This document shows positions 26,807 to 36,955 of a stretch of DNA of 64,000 bases, one piece after another (position 1 is the stretch's first letter; every line of letters begins with the position of its first letter). This DNA comes from an uncultured Alteromonadaceae bacterium (lineage in GTDB: Bacteria > Pseudomonadota > Gammaproteobacteria > Enterobacterales > Alteromonadaceae). The DNA is taken from NCBI GenBank assembly GCA_913056495.1, contig CAJXMO010000009.1, positions 1 to 64,000 of the forward strand. Direction: 5' to 3'. The notes under the pieces were generated by a model, which did no database searches, was not told the origin of the DNA, and was given only the letters and a program-made list of their open reading frames with translations. A program made the translations under genes and the position numbers.

Positions 26807-27274
26807 ATGGAGTTTAAAATTTTTGCAAACCGGTATGACTGGAAGCAAAAAGAACTTGCTGAAGCGCTACAAGAGCGGCTTGTCATTTTTTCGAATCGGC
26901 TGTCCTGTGATTATGGCGGAATTATGGAACACCTATGGCTCGATCTGGAACTGGGCGAATCGAGTTGTCTGATGTTTAATAAGCCCGCTAAAGCATTTCG
27001 ATTTCAAAAAAAGGTATCTGGCGCTTCGCGCACGGGATTGCCGGCAATACCGGATCGTTTTAATGTAGGACATTACAGCGTTCGCCCGGATTTTAAAGTC
27101 ATCAGGCAGAATACCTCTGAACAAAATATCACTTATATTATCGAGTTGGTTTATCAATCGACAGAAGTGTTGCTCGTAAAACAGAAGAAGTTAGGTGGTT
27201 TTGATGCAACAAGATTCAGGCATGATTTTCTTGAAGTTTGTCAAAATTTAGATTGTCTTATAAACACCAAATAA
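26807..27274 (+). CDS. Hypothetical cytoplasmic protein (155 aa)
   Basis: Unrecognised. No signal or membrane segment. The N-terminus (KIFANRYDWKQKELAEALQERLVIFSNRLS) is helical and the remainder mixed alpha/beta with a basic stretch (KAFRFQKKVSGASRTG). GAGGATAGG precedes the ATG. It stands alone between the small exported genes and the transglutaminase cluster, separated from the latter by 378 bases. Confidence 0.65.
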   Translation: MEFKIFANRYDWKQKELAEALQERLVIFSNRLSCDYGGIMEHLWLDLELGESSCLMFNKPAKAFRFQKKVSGASRTGLPAIPDRFNVGHYSVRPDFKVIRQNTSEQNITYIIELVYQSTEVLLVKQKKLGGFDATRFRHDFLEVCQNLDCLINTK

Positions 27275-27652
27275 GCAGGTCAGATACGGACTCAGTTTAA
27301 CCGTGGAAACCAAAACGGGCAGATAGAATCAGACCGTTTAGCCTAAATTAAACTTGCCTAATCAATCCGCCATTTTCTAATTTGAAGCAAAGATAAATAA
27401 ACCCTCTATCAGCAGGCCGATTATACCTACAGGTATTTATTTTTAAGGCGTTACAGCCTGCCACTCAATCAGAATATTTGGCGAACCAGTAAGTGATGGC
27501 ATTGCCAGGATTATTTTTAAAACTTTCACTTAGGCATAACAATTGCTGTATATATTTTTGTCTCACCCGAGCTGAGGTTATCTATACTTGTTAGGTCAAT
27601 CGCCAGTATAAAAATAAAACAGAAGGGACCAAAAAGGTCAGAGGAATGAGTT
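27275..27652. promoter_or_regulatory. Upstream region of the transglutaminase/ATP-grasp cluster
   Basis: 378 bases without a gene. An AGAGGAATGAG ribosome binding site lies just before 27653. TTATCTATACTTG near 27577 could be a -10 region, but its -35 is poor. Nothing else identified. Confidence 0.35.
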
Positions 27653-30600
27653 ATGACAATTACGGTAGGCATTACCCATCATACGGAATACGAATATGAA
27701 AAACCGATTAGGCTGGATCCGCACCTTTTTCGACTGAGACCCGCACCACATTGTCGCACACCGATTAAAAGCTATTCTCTTAAAATTTATCCGGAAGATC
27801 ATTTTATTAACTGGCAACAGGATCCTTTTGGTAATTATGTTGCCCGAGTTGTTTTTCCTGAAAAGACGGACAAATTTTGGTTTACCGTTGATTTAACCGC
27901 TGAAATGACGGTTATTAATCCATTTGATTTCTTTTTGGAAAGCTACGCTGAAAAGTTTCCGTTTAAATACCCTAATCAGCTAAAACAGGATTTAACGCCT
28001 TATTTAGAAACCCTAGCCGTGTCAGATAAGTTTCAACAGCTGATAAATGAACTTAAACCCGCAAAAGCACTGGCGACAGTTGACTTTATTGTCAGTGTTA
28101 ATCAGGCCCTTTACAACCTGGTTGAATACGGCATTCGCATGGAACCCGGGGTGCAAACCGTCGATGAAACCCTGACTAAAAAATCCGGTTCCTGCCGCGA
28201 CTCTGCCTGGTTATCGGTTCAGCTATTCAGAAATCTGGGGCTGGCCGCGCGTTTTGTTTCAGGTTATCTGGTGCAACTGGCGCCGGATCAGAAATCACTG
28301 GACGGGCCCAGTGGTCCGGAAGCTGATTTTACGGATTTACATGCCTGGACTGAAGTATATATTCCCGGCGCCGGTTGGGTTGGGCTTGACCCTACATCCG
28401 GCTTATTTGCCGGGGAAGGCCATATTCCGCTAGCCTGTACACCAGAACCAAGCACAGCTGCTCCGGTTAGCGGAAGTTTAGAACCCTGTGAAACGGTCAA
28501 TTTTGAATTCGCCAATAAAGTTAAGCGCATCCATGAAATGCCGCGGGTTACCAAACCTTATTCAGAAGCCCAGTGGGCTGAGATTTATCAGTTGGGTCAC
28601 TCGGTTGACCGTCAATTAGAATCACTTGGCATTAAACTCACCATGGGCGGTGAGCCAACGTTTATTTCAATTGATGATATGGAAAGTGCGCAGTGGAATA
28701 CAGCGGCTGACGGCAGCGATAAAAGACGGTTAGCGCATGATTTATTTATGAAAATGCAGGCCCGGTTTAGCGATGGCAGTTTTCGCCATTATGGTCAGGG
28801 GAAGTGGTATCCGGGTGAGCCTTTGCCCAGATGGCAATATGCCTGTTACTGGCGAAAAGATGGGGAACCTATCTGGCACAATAATGATTTGCTGGCTGAT
28901 ATTAATCAGGATTATAAATTAACGGAAGAAGACGCCGGACAATTTGCAAAGGCGCTTACTAAGCAACTTGGCCTGCCGGAAAAGGCCATTACCACCGCCT
29001 ATGAAGACGTACTTTATCATTTATGGCAGGAGGGCTGTTTACCGGTTGATCCGGGTCCGGATCAACCGGAACTTTTGCATGCGATGAGCCGAAAAGGCTT
29101 TTTAGCAAAACTCGAACAGGGATTGGATAAACCAGCTGGTTTTGTGCTGCCATTGCAGTGGGACCCGGTGAAAGAACAATGGCAATCATGTATCTGGGAA
29201 TTTAAACGCGGGCATTGTTATTTATTACCGGGTGATTCTCCACTGGGTTACCGTTTGCCTCTGGATAGTCTGGCTGGTTCAAAAGTGTTTATAGAAAGAG
29301 ATCCCACCTCAATCCCGGCTGAGTACGAAGAGGATGATTCGAATTATCTGACACCGCAGGCTGGATATGTTGGCACTGAGTTATTTAAGACAGCTATTGC
29401 AATAGAGGCTCGTAACGGCAAGCTTTATGTATTTATGCCACCGCTGAGTCACAGCGAACAATATTTAAAATTAATTAATGCGGTTGAAGCCAGCGCTCAT
29501 CATTTAGACATGCCGCTTGTGATTGAAGGTTATACGCCGCCGGGTGACAACCGAATCGATAAGTTTGCAGTTACCCCGGATCCGGGTGTGATTGAAGTGA
29601 ATATTCATCCATCGGTCAGTTGGAGTGAGTTGGTCGATCGTACACACATTTTGTATGCTTTAGCGAAAGAATCCCGTCTCGGCACAGACAAATTTATGTT
29701 GGATGGCCGTCATACAGGTACGGGTGGTGGGAATCATGTGACTATGGGTGCAGCTACAGCGCTTAACAGCCCATTTTTAAGACGTCCTGATGTGTTGCGT
29801 AGTTTTATTACCTACTGGCAGCATCACCCGGGATTGTCTTATTTATTTTCGGGCTTGTTTATCGGGCCAACCAGCCAGGCACCCAGAGTCGATGAAGCGC
29901 GAGATGAGCTCTTATATGAGCTTGAAATTGCATTTTCACAAATTCCGGCCGGTGAAGTTGTTGAGCCCTGGTTGGTTGACCGACTACTACGCAATTTACT
30001 GGTTGATTTAACCGGCAATACGCACAGAGCGGAATTTTGTATTGATAAACTCTATTCACCCGACTCAGCCAGTGGTCGTTTAGGTTTGGTTGAATTCAGA
30101 GGATTTGAAATGCCGCCGCATGAGCGGATGAGCATGATGCAAATGTTATTATTGAGAAGCTTACTGGTTTGGTTCTGGCGCCAGCCGTATCATAAACCTT
30201 TAGTTCGCTGGGGCACAGAACTGCATGACAAATTTTTATTACCCGATTATGTAAAACAGGACATTGCCAGCGTTTGCAAAGATTTGCAGCAAGCGGGCTT
30301 TAATTTCCATCTGAGCTGGTTTGAACCTTTCTTTGAATTCAGATTTCCCCGTTGCGGTGTGCGTCAGATTGATAACATTGAAATGGAGTTGAGAACCGCA
30401 ATTGAACCCTGGCATGTTCTGGGTGAAGAATCGAGTTCTTCCGGCACCTCACGTTATGTAGATTCATCGCTTGAACGTGTGCAAATTAAAGTAAAAGGTT
30501 TGGTGGGGGACAGATATATTGTCACTTGTAATGGTCGCCGTGTGCCTATGCGCTCAGTTACTGAAAAAGGGGCTATGGTTGCCGGTATTCGTTATCGTGC

Positions 30601-30982
30601 CTGGCAGCCATCCAGCGCTTTACACCCAACGATTGGTATCCATGCGCCTTTGGTTTTTGATATTTATGATTCATGGTCAGGACGCTCTCTCGGCGGTTTT
30701 ACATATCATGTTTCACATCCGGGCGGGCGCAGTTTTGCCACTTTCCCGGTGAATGCGTTTGAAGCTGAAGGCCGAAGACTAGCCAGATTCTGGGACCATG
30801 GTCATAGCCCGAATACTCAGCATCAGATTAATCAACACAAAGAGGCCAGTTGGCATCCCAGCCAAATGCAATATAAGGTTGAACACCATCAGCCGATTGT
30901 CGATTTTGTTATTCCAGCGGAAGAAAATATTAATGCCGAGTATCCTCATACATTAGATCTAAGGACCAAACCAAAATATTAA
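27653..30982 (+). CDS. Transglutaminase-like / DUF2126 fusion protein
   Basis: 1109 aa, cytoplasmic (no signal). The N-terminal beta-strand domain and transglutaminase core (about 1-260) carry the catalytic triad Cys181 (SGSCRDSAW), His230 (LHAWTEV) and Asp246 (GLDPTSG). The remaining 800 residues match DUF2126 (LTMGGEPTFIS, WQYACYWRKDGEPIW, DGRHTGTGGGNHVTMG, a glutamine-synthetase/ATP-grasp-associated amidoligase-like region). Such proteins are known to sit with circularly permuted ATP-grasp and alpha-E genes and are predicted to make or cut amide bonds in a small peptide. It is the first gene of a five-gene plus-strand cluster. Confidence 0.92.
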   Translation: MTITVGITHHTEYEYEKPIRLDPHLFRLRPAPHCRTPIKSYSLKIYPEDHFINWQQDPFGNYVARVVFPEKTDKFWFTVDLTAEMTVINPFDFFLESYAEKFPFKYPNQLKQDLTPYLETLAVSDKFQQLINELKPAKALATVDFIVSVNQALYNLVEYGIRMEPGVQTVDETLTKKSGSCRDSAWLSVQLFRNLGLAARFVSGYLVQLAPDQKSLDGPSGPEADFTDLHAWTEVYIPGAGWVGLDPTSGLFAGEGHIPLACTPEPSTAAPVSGSLEPCETVNFEFANKVKRIHEMPRVTKPYSEAQWAEIYQLGHSVDRQLESLGIKLTMGGEPTFISIDDMESAQWNTAADGSDKRRLAHDLFMKMQARFSDGSFRHYGQGKWYPGEPLPRWQYACYWRKDGEPIWHNNDLLADINQDYKLTEEDAGQFAKALTKQLGLPEKAITTAYEDVLYHLWQEGCLPVDPGPDQPELLHAMSRKGFLAKLEQGLDKPAGFVLPLQWDPVKEQWQSCIWEFKRGHCYLLPGDSPLGYRLPLDSLAGSKVFIERDPTSIPAEYEEDDSNYLTPQAGYVGTELFKTAIAIEARNGKLYVFMPPLSHSEQYLKLINAVEASAHHLDMPLVIEGYTPPGDNRIDKFAVTPDPGVIEVNIHPSVSWSELVDRTHILYALAKESRLGTDKFMLDGRHTGTGGGNHVTMGAATALNSPFLRRPDVLRSFITYWQHHPGLSYLFSGLFIGPTSQAPRVDEARDELLYELEIAFSQIPAGEVVEPWLVDRLLRNLLVDLTGNTHRAEFCIDKLYSPDSASGRLGLVEFRGFEMPPHERMSMMQMLLLRSLLVWFWRQPYHKPLVRWGTELHDKFLLPDYVKQDIASVCKDLQQAGFNFHLSWFEPFFEFRFPRCGVRQIDNIEMELRTAIEPWHVLGEESSSSGTSRYVDSSLERVQIKVKGLVGDRYIVTCNGRRVPMRSVTEKGAMVAGIRYRAWQPSSALHPTIGIHAPLVFDIYDSWSGRSLGGFTYHVSHPGGRSFATFPVNAFEAEGRRLARFWDHGHSPNTQHQINQHKEASWHPSQMQYKVEHHQPIVDFVIPAEENINAEYPHTLDLRTKPKY

Positions 30983-31077
30983 AAACCTTCAATTTTTAAC
31001 ATGATAGTCATATCCGGCGGTTAACCTGTTGAGTTAGCTGCTTTGGTTAGTTTAGGTATATACTTGAGGGATTGTTT

Positions 31078-33612
31078 TTGTATTACAGTGAATCACATAA
31101 CATGCACGAAATGCCTAACTGGCTGTCTTTGTATCTGAACGGCACGCATCTTCATGATGAAGTTGAGCATCATTGCGGTGGAGATACTGAACATTGGGAT
31201 GTGTTATTTGCAAAACTGGCGAGTCTATCTGAAAAAGATATACATTTACGAACCAATGAAATTAAACGTTTATTGCAGGACAGCGGTGTAACTCATGCAG
31301 GTGAAGCTGATATTCATTGGCGGCTCGATCCCTTACCTTTAATGTTATCAGAAAAGGACTGGTTAACGGTTAAACAGGGGGTTGCTCAAAGAGTTGAGTT
31401 GCTAAACAGGATTGCAGATGATTTATACGGTCCGCAAAATCTGTTGTTAAATGGCACGATTCCGGCTCATCAGCTGCAGGCGTCAGATGAATATATTCGG
31501 GAGTGTTTCAGCCTGACACAGCAAACTAAAGTGACGCTTGCTGCAGTGGATATATTTCGCGATACCAATGGTCAGTTTAAGGTGCTGGCTGATCATTTAC
31601 AAAGCCCTCAAGGTTTGGGTTTGCTGTTGGAAAATCGAATTATTGCGCGACGCGTGATGGGCGATGAATTTTCAGAATGTAATGTTCAGCGCATAGCCAA
31701 CTTTTTCAAGAAATTTCAGCGAACGATTACAGAGTCGACACCCAGTTTACGAGATCCCAGAGTCGTGATTTTAAGTAAAGGCCCGGCTGATGCTTACTAT
31801 TCAGAACAGGCTTTTTTAGCATCTTATATGGGTTACACTCTGGTGCAAAGTGCAGATTTAACGGTTCGTAAAGGTAAAGTCTGGCTTAAGTCACTCAAAG
31901 GTCTGCGAAAAGTAGATGTTATTGTTCGCTGGTTGTCTGATCAACAGGTAGATTCTCTGGAGCAGAATAACTATTCAATAGATGGGATTGCCGGATTATT
32001 GCAAGCGGTTCGCCAGCAAAGCGTTAAACTTATCAACCCACTGGGCTGCGGCATACTCGAAAGCCCGAGTGTGAAAAGTAATATTCAGCGAATTGCGAAT
32101 CAGCTATTAGCTGAGCCATTGATACTGGCTGAGCCGGAAACTTACCCGGCAACGTCACCACAAGCACAGGATATTGCCGAAAATCCGAGCGGGTATCAAC
32201 TCTTTAGTTATGAAAAAAGTGATTTTTGTCTGGACGGCGATAGCCAGTTTCAGGAAATACAAACGACCTTAGCTAAAAATAATCACTCTTTTTATTTTCG
32301 TCAGAAAGTGCAATTAAGTACGGCGCCTTTTTGGGATGATCATGCACTGGTCGCTCAGCCGGTAACGATGCGCTGCTTTGCACTAGTCACAGACAAAGGG
32401 GTGGAGGTATTGCCCTCAGCTTTGTGCTTTGCCAATCAAAATACCAGTCAGACCCGATGGATAAAAGATACCTGGGTGAGAAGCGATGAACCGCTGGATT
32501 CCAGTCCAGGCGTGTTCTCATCAATCAAGGCTGAAATGTCTGACTTGGCATTATTGGACGGTGTAATACCGTCCCGTACAGCCGAAAATTTGTACTGGCT
32601 TGGACGGTTTCTCGAACGAGGTGAAAATACGGTTCGAATGCTCCGTTTATTAATTGATCGCTTTACCGAATTTTCGATATACCCGGACAGTAATAATAAA
32701 AAAATAGTGACCCGTTTAGTTGATGCTACGGTTAATCAGGCGATTATTTATCCATTTCAAGCCTATCAGTTTAAAGACAATGAACATATGTCTTATATCC
32801 CCCGAGAAATTGCCGCGAATATGTTGTTTGATAAAGACTTGGCGGGCAGCTTATTAAATACACTTAATTCAGTTGTATATAATGCACTGCAAATTCGGGA
32901 TTTATTGTCTTCGGATAGTTGGCGAATTATTGATGATATTCGCGATGAAATCAGACGGATTGAGCGTCTGCCTGCAGCCGTGTCCACTCGAGTTATGCAA
33001 ACAACAGCTGACCGGGTTATTGGATATTTAATGGCATTTAACGGCTCAACGTCAGATAGTATGTCCAATAGTAATGGCTGGTTTATGCTGGATATTGGCC
33101 GTCGGGTTGAACGCAGTACTCAGCTTTTACATGTTACTCAAGCTTTACTAACGGATGAAATGAGCGAAAGTGAGCAGTTGAATATGCTTGAAGCTGTGCT
33201 ATTTAGTCAGGTCAGCTTGATTACCCATAAACGTCGTTACCGAATGTATCAAAGCATAGAAACCGGGCTGGAACTGCTGTTATTAGATGCTGAATATCCG
33301 AGAAGTTTGTTATTTCAGATTGAGCAACTGGAAACGCTTTGCAAGCAATTACCGGATAAATCTGCCTCGGGTCAATTGGGCCCGCACCACAAAGTATTAC
33401 TTAAAATGCGTACTATATGTCACTTGTCCGAAAAGAAACAGTTGGCTCAATTGACTCAAGGTCAAAGGCTGGATTTAGTTGAGTTGATGCAGTCAGTGGA
33501 TCATTCAATAGAGCAGTTTTCAGATATGTTGATGCTGCAATATTTTTCTCATACAAAAACAGCTGTGCCGTTAAACGCTAACCTCGGGAGTATACCGGCT
33601 CGTGAAGTATAA
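31078..33612 (+). CDS. Circularly permuted ATP-grasp / alpha-E fusion protein
   Basis: About 845 aa. The N-terminal half (to about residue 470) is a circularly permuted ATP-grasp ligase (DUF404/407: ILSKGPADAYYSEQAFLASYMGYTLV, KSLKGLRKVDVIVRWLSDQQVDSLE). The C-terminal part (about 505-830) is an alpha-E helical domain (SRTAENLYWLGRFLERGENTVRMLRLL). These are separate genes at 34581 and 36035. The start is uncertain: TTG 31078 has GAGGG seven bases upstream; ATG 31102 is an alternative. It is predicted to couple ATP hydrolysis to peptide-bond formation. Confidence 0.9.
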   Translation: MYYSESHNMHEMPNWLSLYLNGTHLHDEVEHHCGGDTEHWDVLFAKLASLSEKDIHLRTNEIKRLLQDSGVTHAGEADIHWRLDPLPLMLSEKDWLTVKQGVAQRVELLNRIADDLYGPQNLLLNGTIPAHQLQASDEYIRECFSLTQQTKVTLAAVDIFRDTNGQFKVLADHLQSPQGLGLLLENRIIARRVMGDEFSECNVQRIANFFKKFQRTITESTPSLRDPRVVILSKGPADAYYSEQAFLASYMGYTLVQSADLTVRKGKVWLKSLKGLRKVDVIVRWLSDQQVDSLEQNNYSIDGIAGLLQAVRQQSVKLINPLGCGILESPSVKSNIQRIANQLLAEPLILAEPETYPATSPQAQDIAENPSGYQLFSYEKSDFCLDGDSQFQEIQTTLAKNNHSFYFRQKVQLSTAPFWDDHALVAQPVTMRCFALVTDKGVEVLPSALCFANQNTSQTRWIKDTWVRSDEPLDSSPGVFSSIKAEMSDLALLDGVIPSRTAENLYWLGRFLERGENTVRMLRLLIDRFTEFSIYPDSNNKKIVTRLVDATVNQAIIYPFQAYQFKDNEHMSYIPREIAANMLFDKDLAGSLLNTLNSVVYNALQIRDLLSSDSWRIIDDIRDEIRRIERLPAAVSTRVMQTTADRVIGYLMAFNGSTSDSMSNSNGWFMLDIGRRVERSTQLLHVTQALLTDEMSESEQLNMLEAVLFSQVSLITHKRRYRMYQSIETGLELLLLDAEYPRSLLFQIEQLETLCKQLPDKSASGQLGPHHKVLLKMRTICHLSEKKQLAQLTQGQRLDLVELMQSVDHSIEQFSDMLMLQYFSHTKTAVPLNANLGSIPAREV

Positions 33613-34483
33613 GATTAAACACAGTACAACTTACTGCTACAGTGAAGCGGTCAGTTTGTGTCAGAATCAGGCAAGGCTAACGCCGATTACCAATGCTTTT
33701 CAGACCTGTTATCAAAACCAAATTACAACGAGTCCCGCAGTTGATTATCTGGATACTTTTGTCGATTATTTTGGTAACAAAGTCACCGTATTTGATATTC
33801 CGACGCAGCATGATTCTCTGGTTGTTACCGCAGTCAGTGACGTCGAATTATTTACCCGACCTGCGTTAAATTTATTTGATGCGCAAATTAACTGGGAGTC
33901 AGTTGTACTTGCGCTGCATAATCCGGTCAATGTTCATTTACTTCAAGCCGCTGAATTTATGCTGGCTTCACCTTATACTCCGATAGATAATCAAATTTTC
34001 GAATATGCACAGCAGTCATTTTCACCCGGACGTGCAATTATTGAAGCCACTGAAGACTTGATGGCACGAATTTTTAATGATTTTCAGTATGAGTCGGGTT
34101 TTACAACGATTAGCACACCATTAAGTGAAGTTTTTGCACACAAAAAGGGCGTTTGTCAGGACTTTGCGCATTTTGCTATTGCCTGCTTGCGCAGTTTAGG
34201 ACTGGCGGCCAGGTATGTCAGTGGCTATATTGAAACTGTACCGCCTGAAGGTCAGGTAAAACTGGAAGGCGCAGATGCGACACATGCATGGTTTGCTATT
34301 TTTGTACCGGACTTAGGCTGGGTCGACTTTGATCCAACCAATAATATTTTACCCAATGACCAACATATTACTTTAGCTGTCGGTCGTGATTTTGCGGACG
34401 TCACACCATTAAAAGGTATTGTTTTTGGAGGGGGAACACATCAACTGAATGTAGCGGTTGATATGATTCGTCAGGAAGACTAA
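33602..34483 (+). CDS. Transglutaminase-like cysteine protease/amidase
   Basis: 293 aa. N-terminal beta domain, then a transglutaminase core with Cys185 (KGVCQDFAHF), His228 (ATHAWFAIF) and Asp244 (VDFDPTNN). It has no signal peptide. GTG 33602 overlaps the preceding stop by 11 bases, so it is translationally coupled to the ATP-grasp/alpha-E gene. The pairing of a ligase with a papain-like hydrolase in one unit suggests synthesis and removal (or processing) of the same amide-linked group. Confidence 0.92.
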   Translation: MKYKIKHSTTYCYSEAVSLCQNQARLTPITNAFQTCYQNQITTSPAVDYLDTFVDYFGNKVTVFDIPTQHDSLVVTAVSDVELFTRPALNLFDAQINWESVVLALHNPVNVHLLQAAEFMLASPYTPIDNQIFEYAQQSFSPGRAIIEATEDLMARIFNDFQYESGFTTISTPLSEVFAHKKGVCQDFAHFAIACLRSLGLAARYVSGYIETVPPEGQVKLEGADATHAWFAIFVPDLGWVDFDPTNNILPNDQHITLAVGRDFADVTPLKGIVFGGGTHQLNVAVDMIRQED

Positions 34484-34580
34484 ATCCGGTTAGCTAAAGT
34501 CTAAACTTTTGTTATCCCGGGTTCACAAAAGGTTATCCGGTATCCGCTTATGCGGTCAGTATATGGAAAAGGAGAAAGCC

Positions 34581-36035
34581 GTGAGTATTAATTGGCAAAA
34601 ATATAAAAGTCATCCGTTTTATGATGAGTTAATTACGCATTCCGGACAACCAAGAAGTCATAGTCAAGGGCTTGCCCAATATTTAGCCGGGCTTTCAGAT
34701 GATGAGCTTGTATCGTCCAAAGCGGCAGCCGATTTTGCGATTAAAGAAATGGGCATTACCTTTACGGTTTATGGAGAAGGCAGCTCGATTGATCGCGCCT
34801 GGCCGGTGGATATTGTACCCAGAGTAATAGGTAAGTCGGAGTGGGATTTGATTGAGGCTGGCCTGAAGCAAAGGGTGCATGCACTCAATTTATTTATTGA
34901 TGATTTGTATCATAACCAAAGCATTATTAAAGACGGTATATTCCCTAAAGAATTATTAGCTAAATCAGTTAATTTCAGGCCGCAGTGCGTCGGGATTAAT
35001 CCGCCGAAAGGTATTTGGGCCCATATTTGCGGCTCTGATTTAGTCAGAGATGACAAAGGCACAGTTTATGTGCTGGAAGACAATTTAAGGGTGCCCTCAG
35101 GCGTTTCTTATATGATTGAGAATCGGTCAGTTATGAAACGTGTATTTCCAGATTTATTTGAAAACAATGATATCTTGCCGGTTCACGATTACCCTTCGCA
35201 ATTGTTCGACATGCTGGCTGCTATGTCGCCACGAAAAGATGACAAACCAGAAGTGGTGGTGCTGACTCCGGGTATTTATAACTCAGCTTATTTTGAACAT
35301 TGTTACCTGGCTCAGGAAATGGGTTGTGAACTCGTTGAAGGGCGCGATCTGGTTGTTGAGCGGGATGATTGTGTTTATATGAAAACCATTTATGGCCTGC
35401 GCCGGGTAGATGTCATTTATCGTCGTATAGATGATTTATTTTTAGACCCGGAAGCTTTTAATCCTGATTCAACCTTAGGTGTGGCAGGATTAATGCGAGC
35501 GTGGCGAAAAGGCAATGTCGCCCTGGTTAATGCGCCAGGTGCCGGTGTTGCAGACGACAAGGTCGTTTATTCATTCGTGCCTGAAATCATTAAATATTAC
35601 TTAGACGAAGAAATTAAATTGCCGAATGTACCAACCTATAAATGTATGGATAAATCAGATTGTCAGTATGTGATAGAGCATATTGATGAACTTGTGGTCA
35701 AGCCCGCCAATGAATCAGGGGGTTATGGTTTATTGATTGGACCTAATTCAACGAAAAAAGAACAGCAGGAATGTATAAAACGGATTAAAGCCGATCCGCG
35801 TAATTATATTGCTCAGCCAACACTGAGTTTATCGACTGTGCCTACTATGGTTGACAATCACGTTGAGGGGCGGCATGTCGACTTACGACCATTTATTTTA
35901 TCTTCAGGTGAAAACATTCAAGTGACGACTGGTGGCTTAACCCGAGTGGCGCTGGTGAAAGGTTCCTTAGTGGTTAACTCTTCACAAGGCGGTGGCAGTA
36001 AAGATACCTGGATTGTAGATGAGGGGGATAAATAA
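34581..36035 (+). CDS. Circularly permuted ATP-grasp protein (DUF404/DUF407)
   Basis: 484 aa. Motifs of the family are EGSSIDRAWPVDIVPRV, PQCVGINPPKGIWAHICGSDLVRDDKG, VLTPGIYNSAYFEHCYLAQEMGCELVEGRDL, TIYGLRRVDVIYRRIDD, KPANESGGYGLLIG and QPTLSLSTVPT. It is predicted to be an ATP-dependent carboxylate-amine ligase. GTG 34581 has AAGGAG six bases upstream; the reading from 34509 adds residues lacking in the family. The last bases form TAATG with the alpha-E gene. Confidence 0.93.
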   Translation: MSINWQKYKSHPFYDELITHSGQPRSHSQGLAQYLAGLSDDELVSSKAAADFAIKEMGITFTVYGEGSSIDRAWPVDIVPRVIGKSEWDLIEAGLKQRVHALNLFIDDLYHNQSIIKDGIFPKELLAKSVNFRPQCVGINPPKGIWAHICGSDLVRDDKGTVYVLEDNLRVPSGVSYMIENRSVMKRVFPDLFENNDILPVHDYPSQLFDMLAAMSPRKDDKPEVVVLTPGIYNSAYFEHCYLAQEMGCELVEGRDLVVERDDCVYMKTIYGLRRVDVIYRRIDDLFLDPEAFNPDSTLGVAGLMRAWRKGNVALVNAPGAGVADDKVVYSFVPEIIKYYLDEEIKLPNVPTYKCMDKSDCQYVIEHIDELVVKPANESGGYGLLIGPNSTKKEQQECIKRIKADPRNYIAQPTLSLSTVPTMVDNHVEGRHVDLRPFILSSGENIQVTTGGLTRVALVKGSLVVNSSQGGGSKDTWIVDEGDK

Positions 36036-36955
36036 TGTTATCAAGAGTCGTTGAAACCTTATACTGGATGAGCCGATATGTTGAAAGGGCCGAGAACGTT
36101 GCTCGTTTGGTCAATGTTAACAACCTACTATTGATGGATTTACCTAAAGGGGTGTCGACGGGGTGGGAACCCATTATTGATATTATCGGCTCGCGTGAAG
36201 CTTATCTGGAAACGCATAAAGATTTTAATGATCGTGGCGCGGTAAAATTTTTATTGGTCGGTGCAAATAACCCATCTTCAATTTTAAATTCGCTGGCTGC
36301 TGCACGTGAAAATGCACGAACTGTCAGAGATGTTATCCCACGAGCCGTCTGGGAAGGGATTAATTCCCTCTATCTTTATGTCAAAGAAAACCAGAACGAA
36401 GGCATTAGTAAACGTGGACGATTTGCTTATCTGAAACATATCATTGAGCAGGCTCATCTTGTTTTTGGTGCTTTAGATGCCACTTGCAATCATGATCATG
36501 GCTACATGTTTATGCGTTTTGGCAATATGCTTGAGCGGGCAGATATGACAACCCGGATTTTAGATGTGCGTTCAGCAAACCTGATTGAAAGTGAAACCGA
36601 TCGTCCTTTTGAAAACATTCAGTGGATTAGTGTATTGCGTTCGCTCAGTGCCTATCAAATGTATCGCCAGCAAATGGGCGTCAGAGTAAAACGAGAAGAT
36701 GTCACTGAGTTTATGTTACACAGTGAAGTTTTTCCACGTTCTGTGTTGTTTTGTTTATATGAAATGCGTGCCGTGATAGAGCCGATTGCCAAATCAGAAC
36801 AGGTTGAAGCTGTGATTCAGGATGTCATGACAGATTTAACAACAACCGATGTCAGGCAGCTCAAAAATGGGCGTTTACATCAGTTTTTAGATGATATTCA
36901 AATTGATTTAGCGGCGATTCATACTAAGTTGGCTGAACTGTATTTTTTGAATTAA
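36035..36955 (+). CDS. Alpha-E domain protein (DUF403)
   Basis: 306 aa, all helical. MLSRVVETLYWMSRYVERAENVARLVNVNN is the family signature start and matches SRTAENLYWLGRFLERGENTVRML in the fusion protein. SARENARTVRDVIPRAVWE and the FGNMLERADMTTRILDVR repeat are further signatures. Alpha-E proteins are partners of circularly permuted ATP-grasp ligases; their catalytic role is undefined. It overlaps the preceding gene by one base and is the last of the cluster. Confidence 0.93.
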   Translation: MLSRVVETLYWMSRYVERAENVARLVNVNNLLLMDLPKGVSTGWEPIIDIIGSREAYLETHKDFNDRGAVKFLLVGANNPSSILNSLAAARENARTVRDVIPRAVWEGINSLYLYVKENQNEGISKRGRFAYLKHIIEQAHLVFGALDATCNHDHGYMFMRFGNMLERADMTTRILDVRSANLIESETDRPFENIQWISVLRSLSAYQMYRQQMGVRVKREDVTEFMLHSEVFPRSVLFCLYEMRAVIEPIAKSEQVEAVIQDVMTDLTTTDVRQLKNGRLHQFLDDIQIDLAAIHTKLAELYFLN

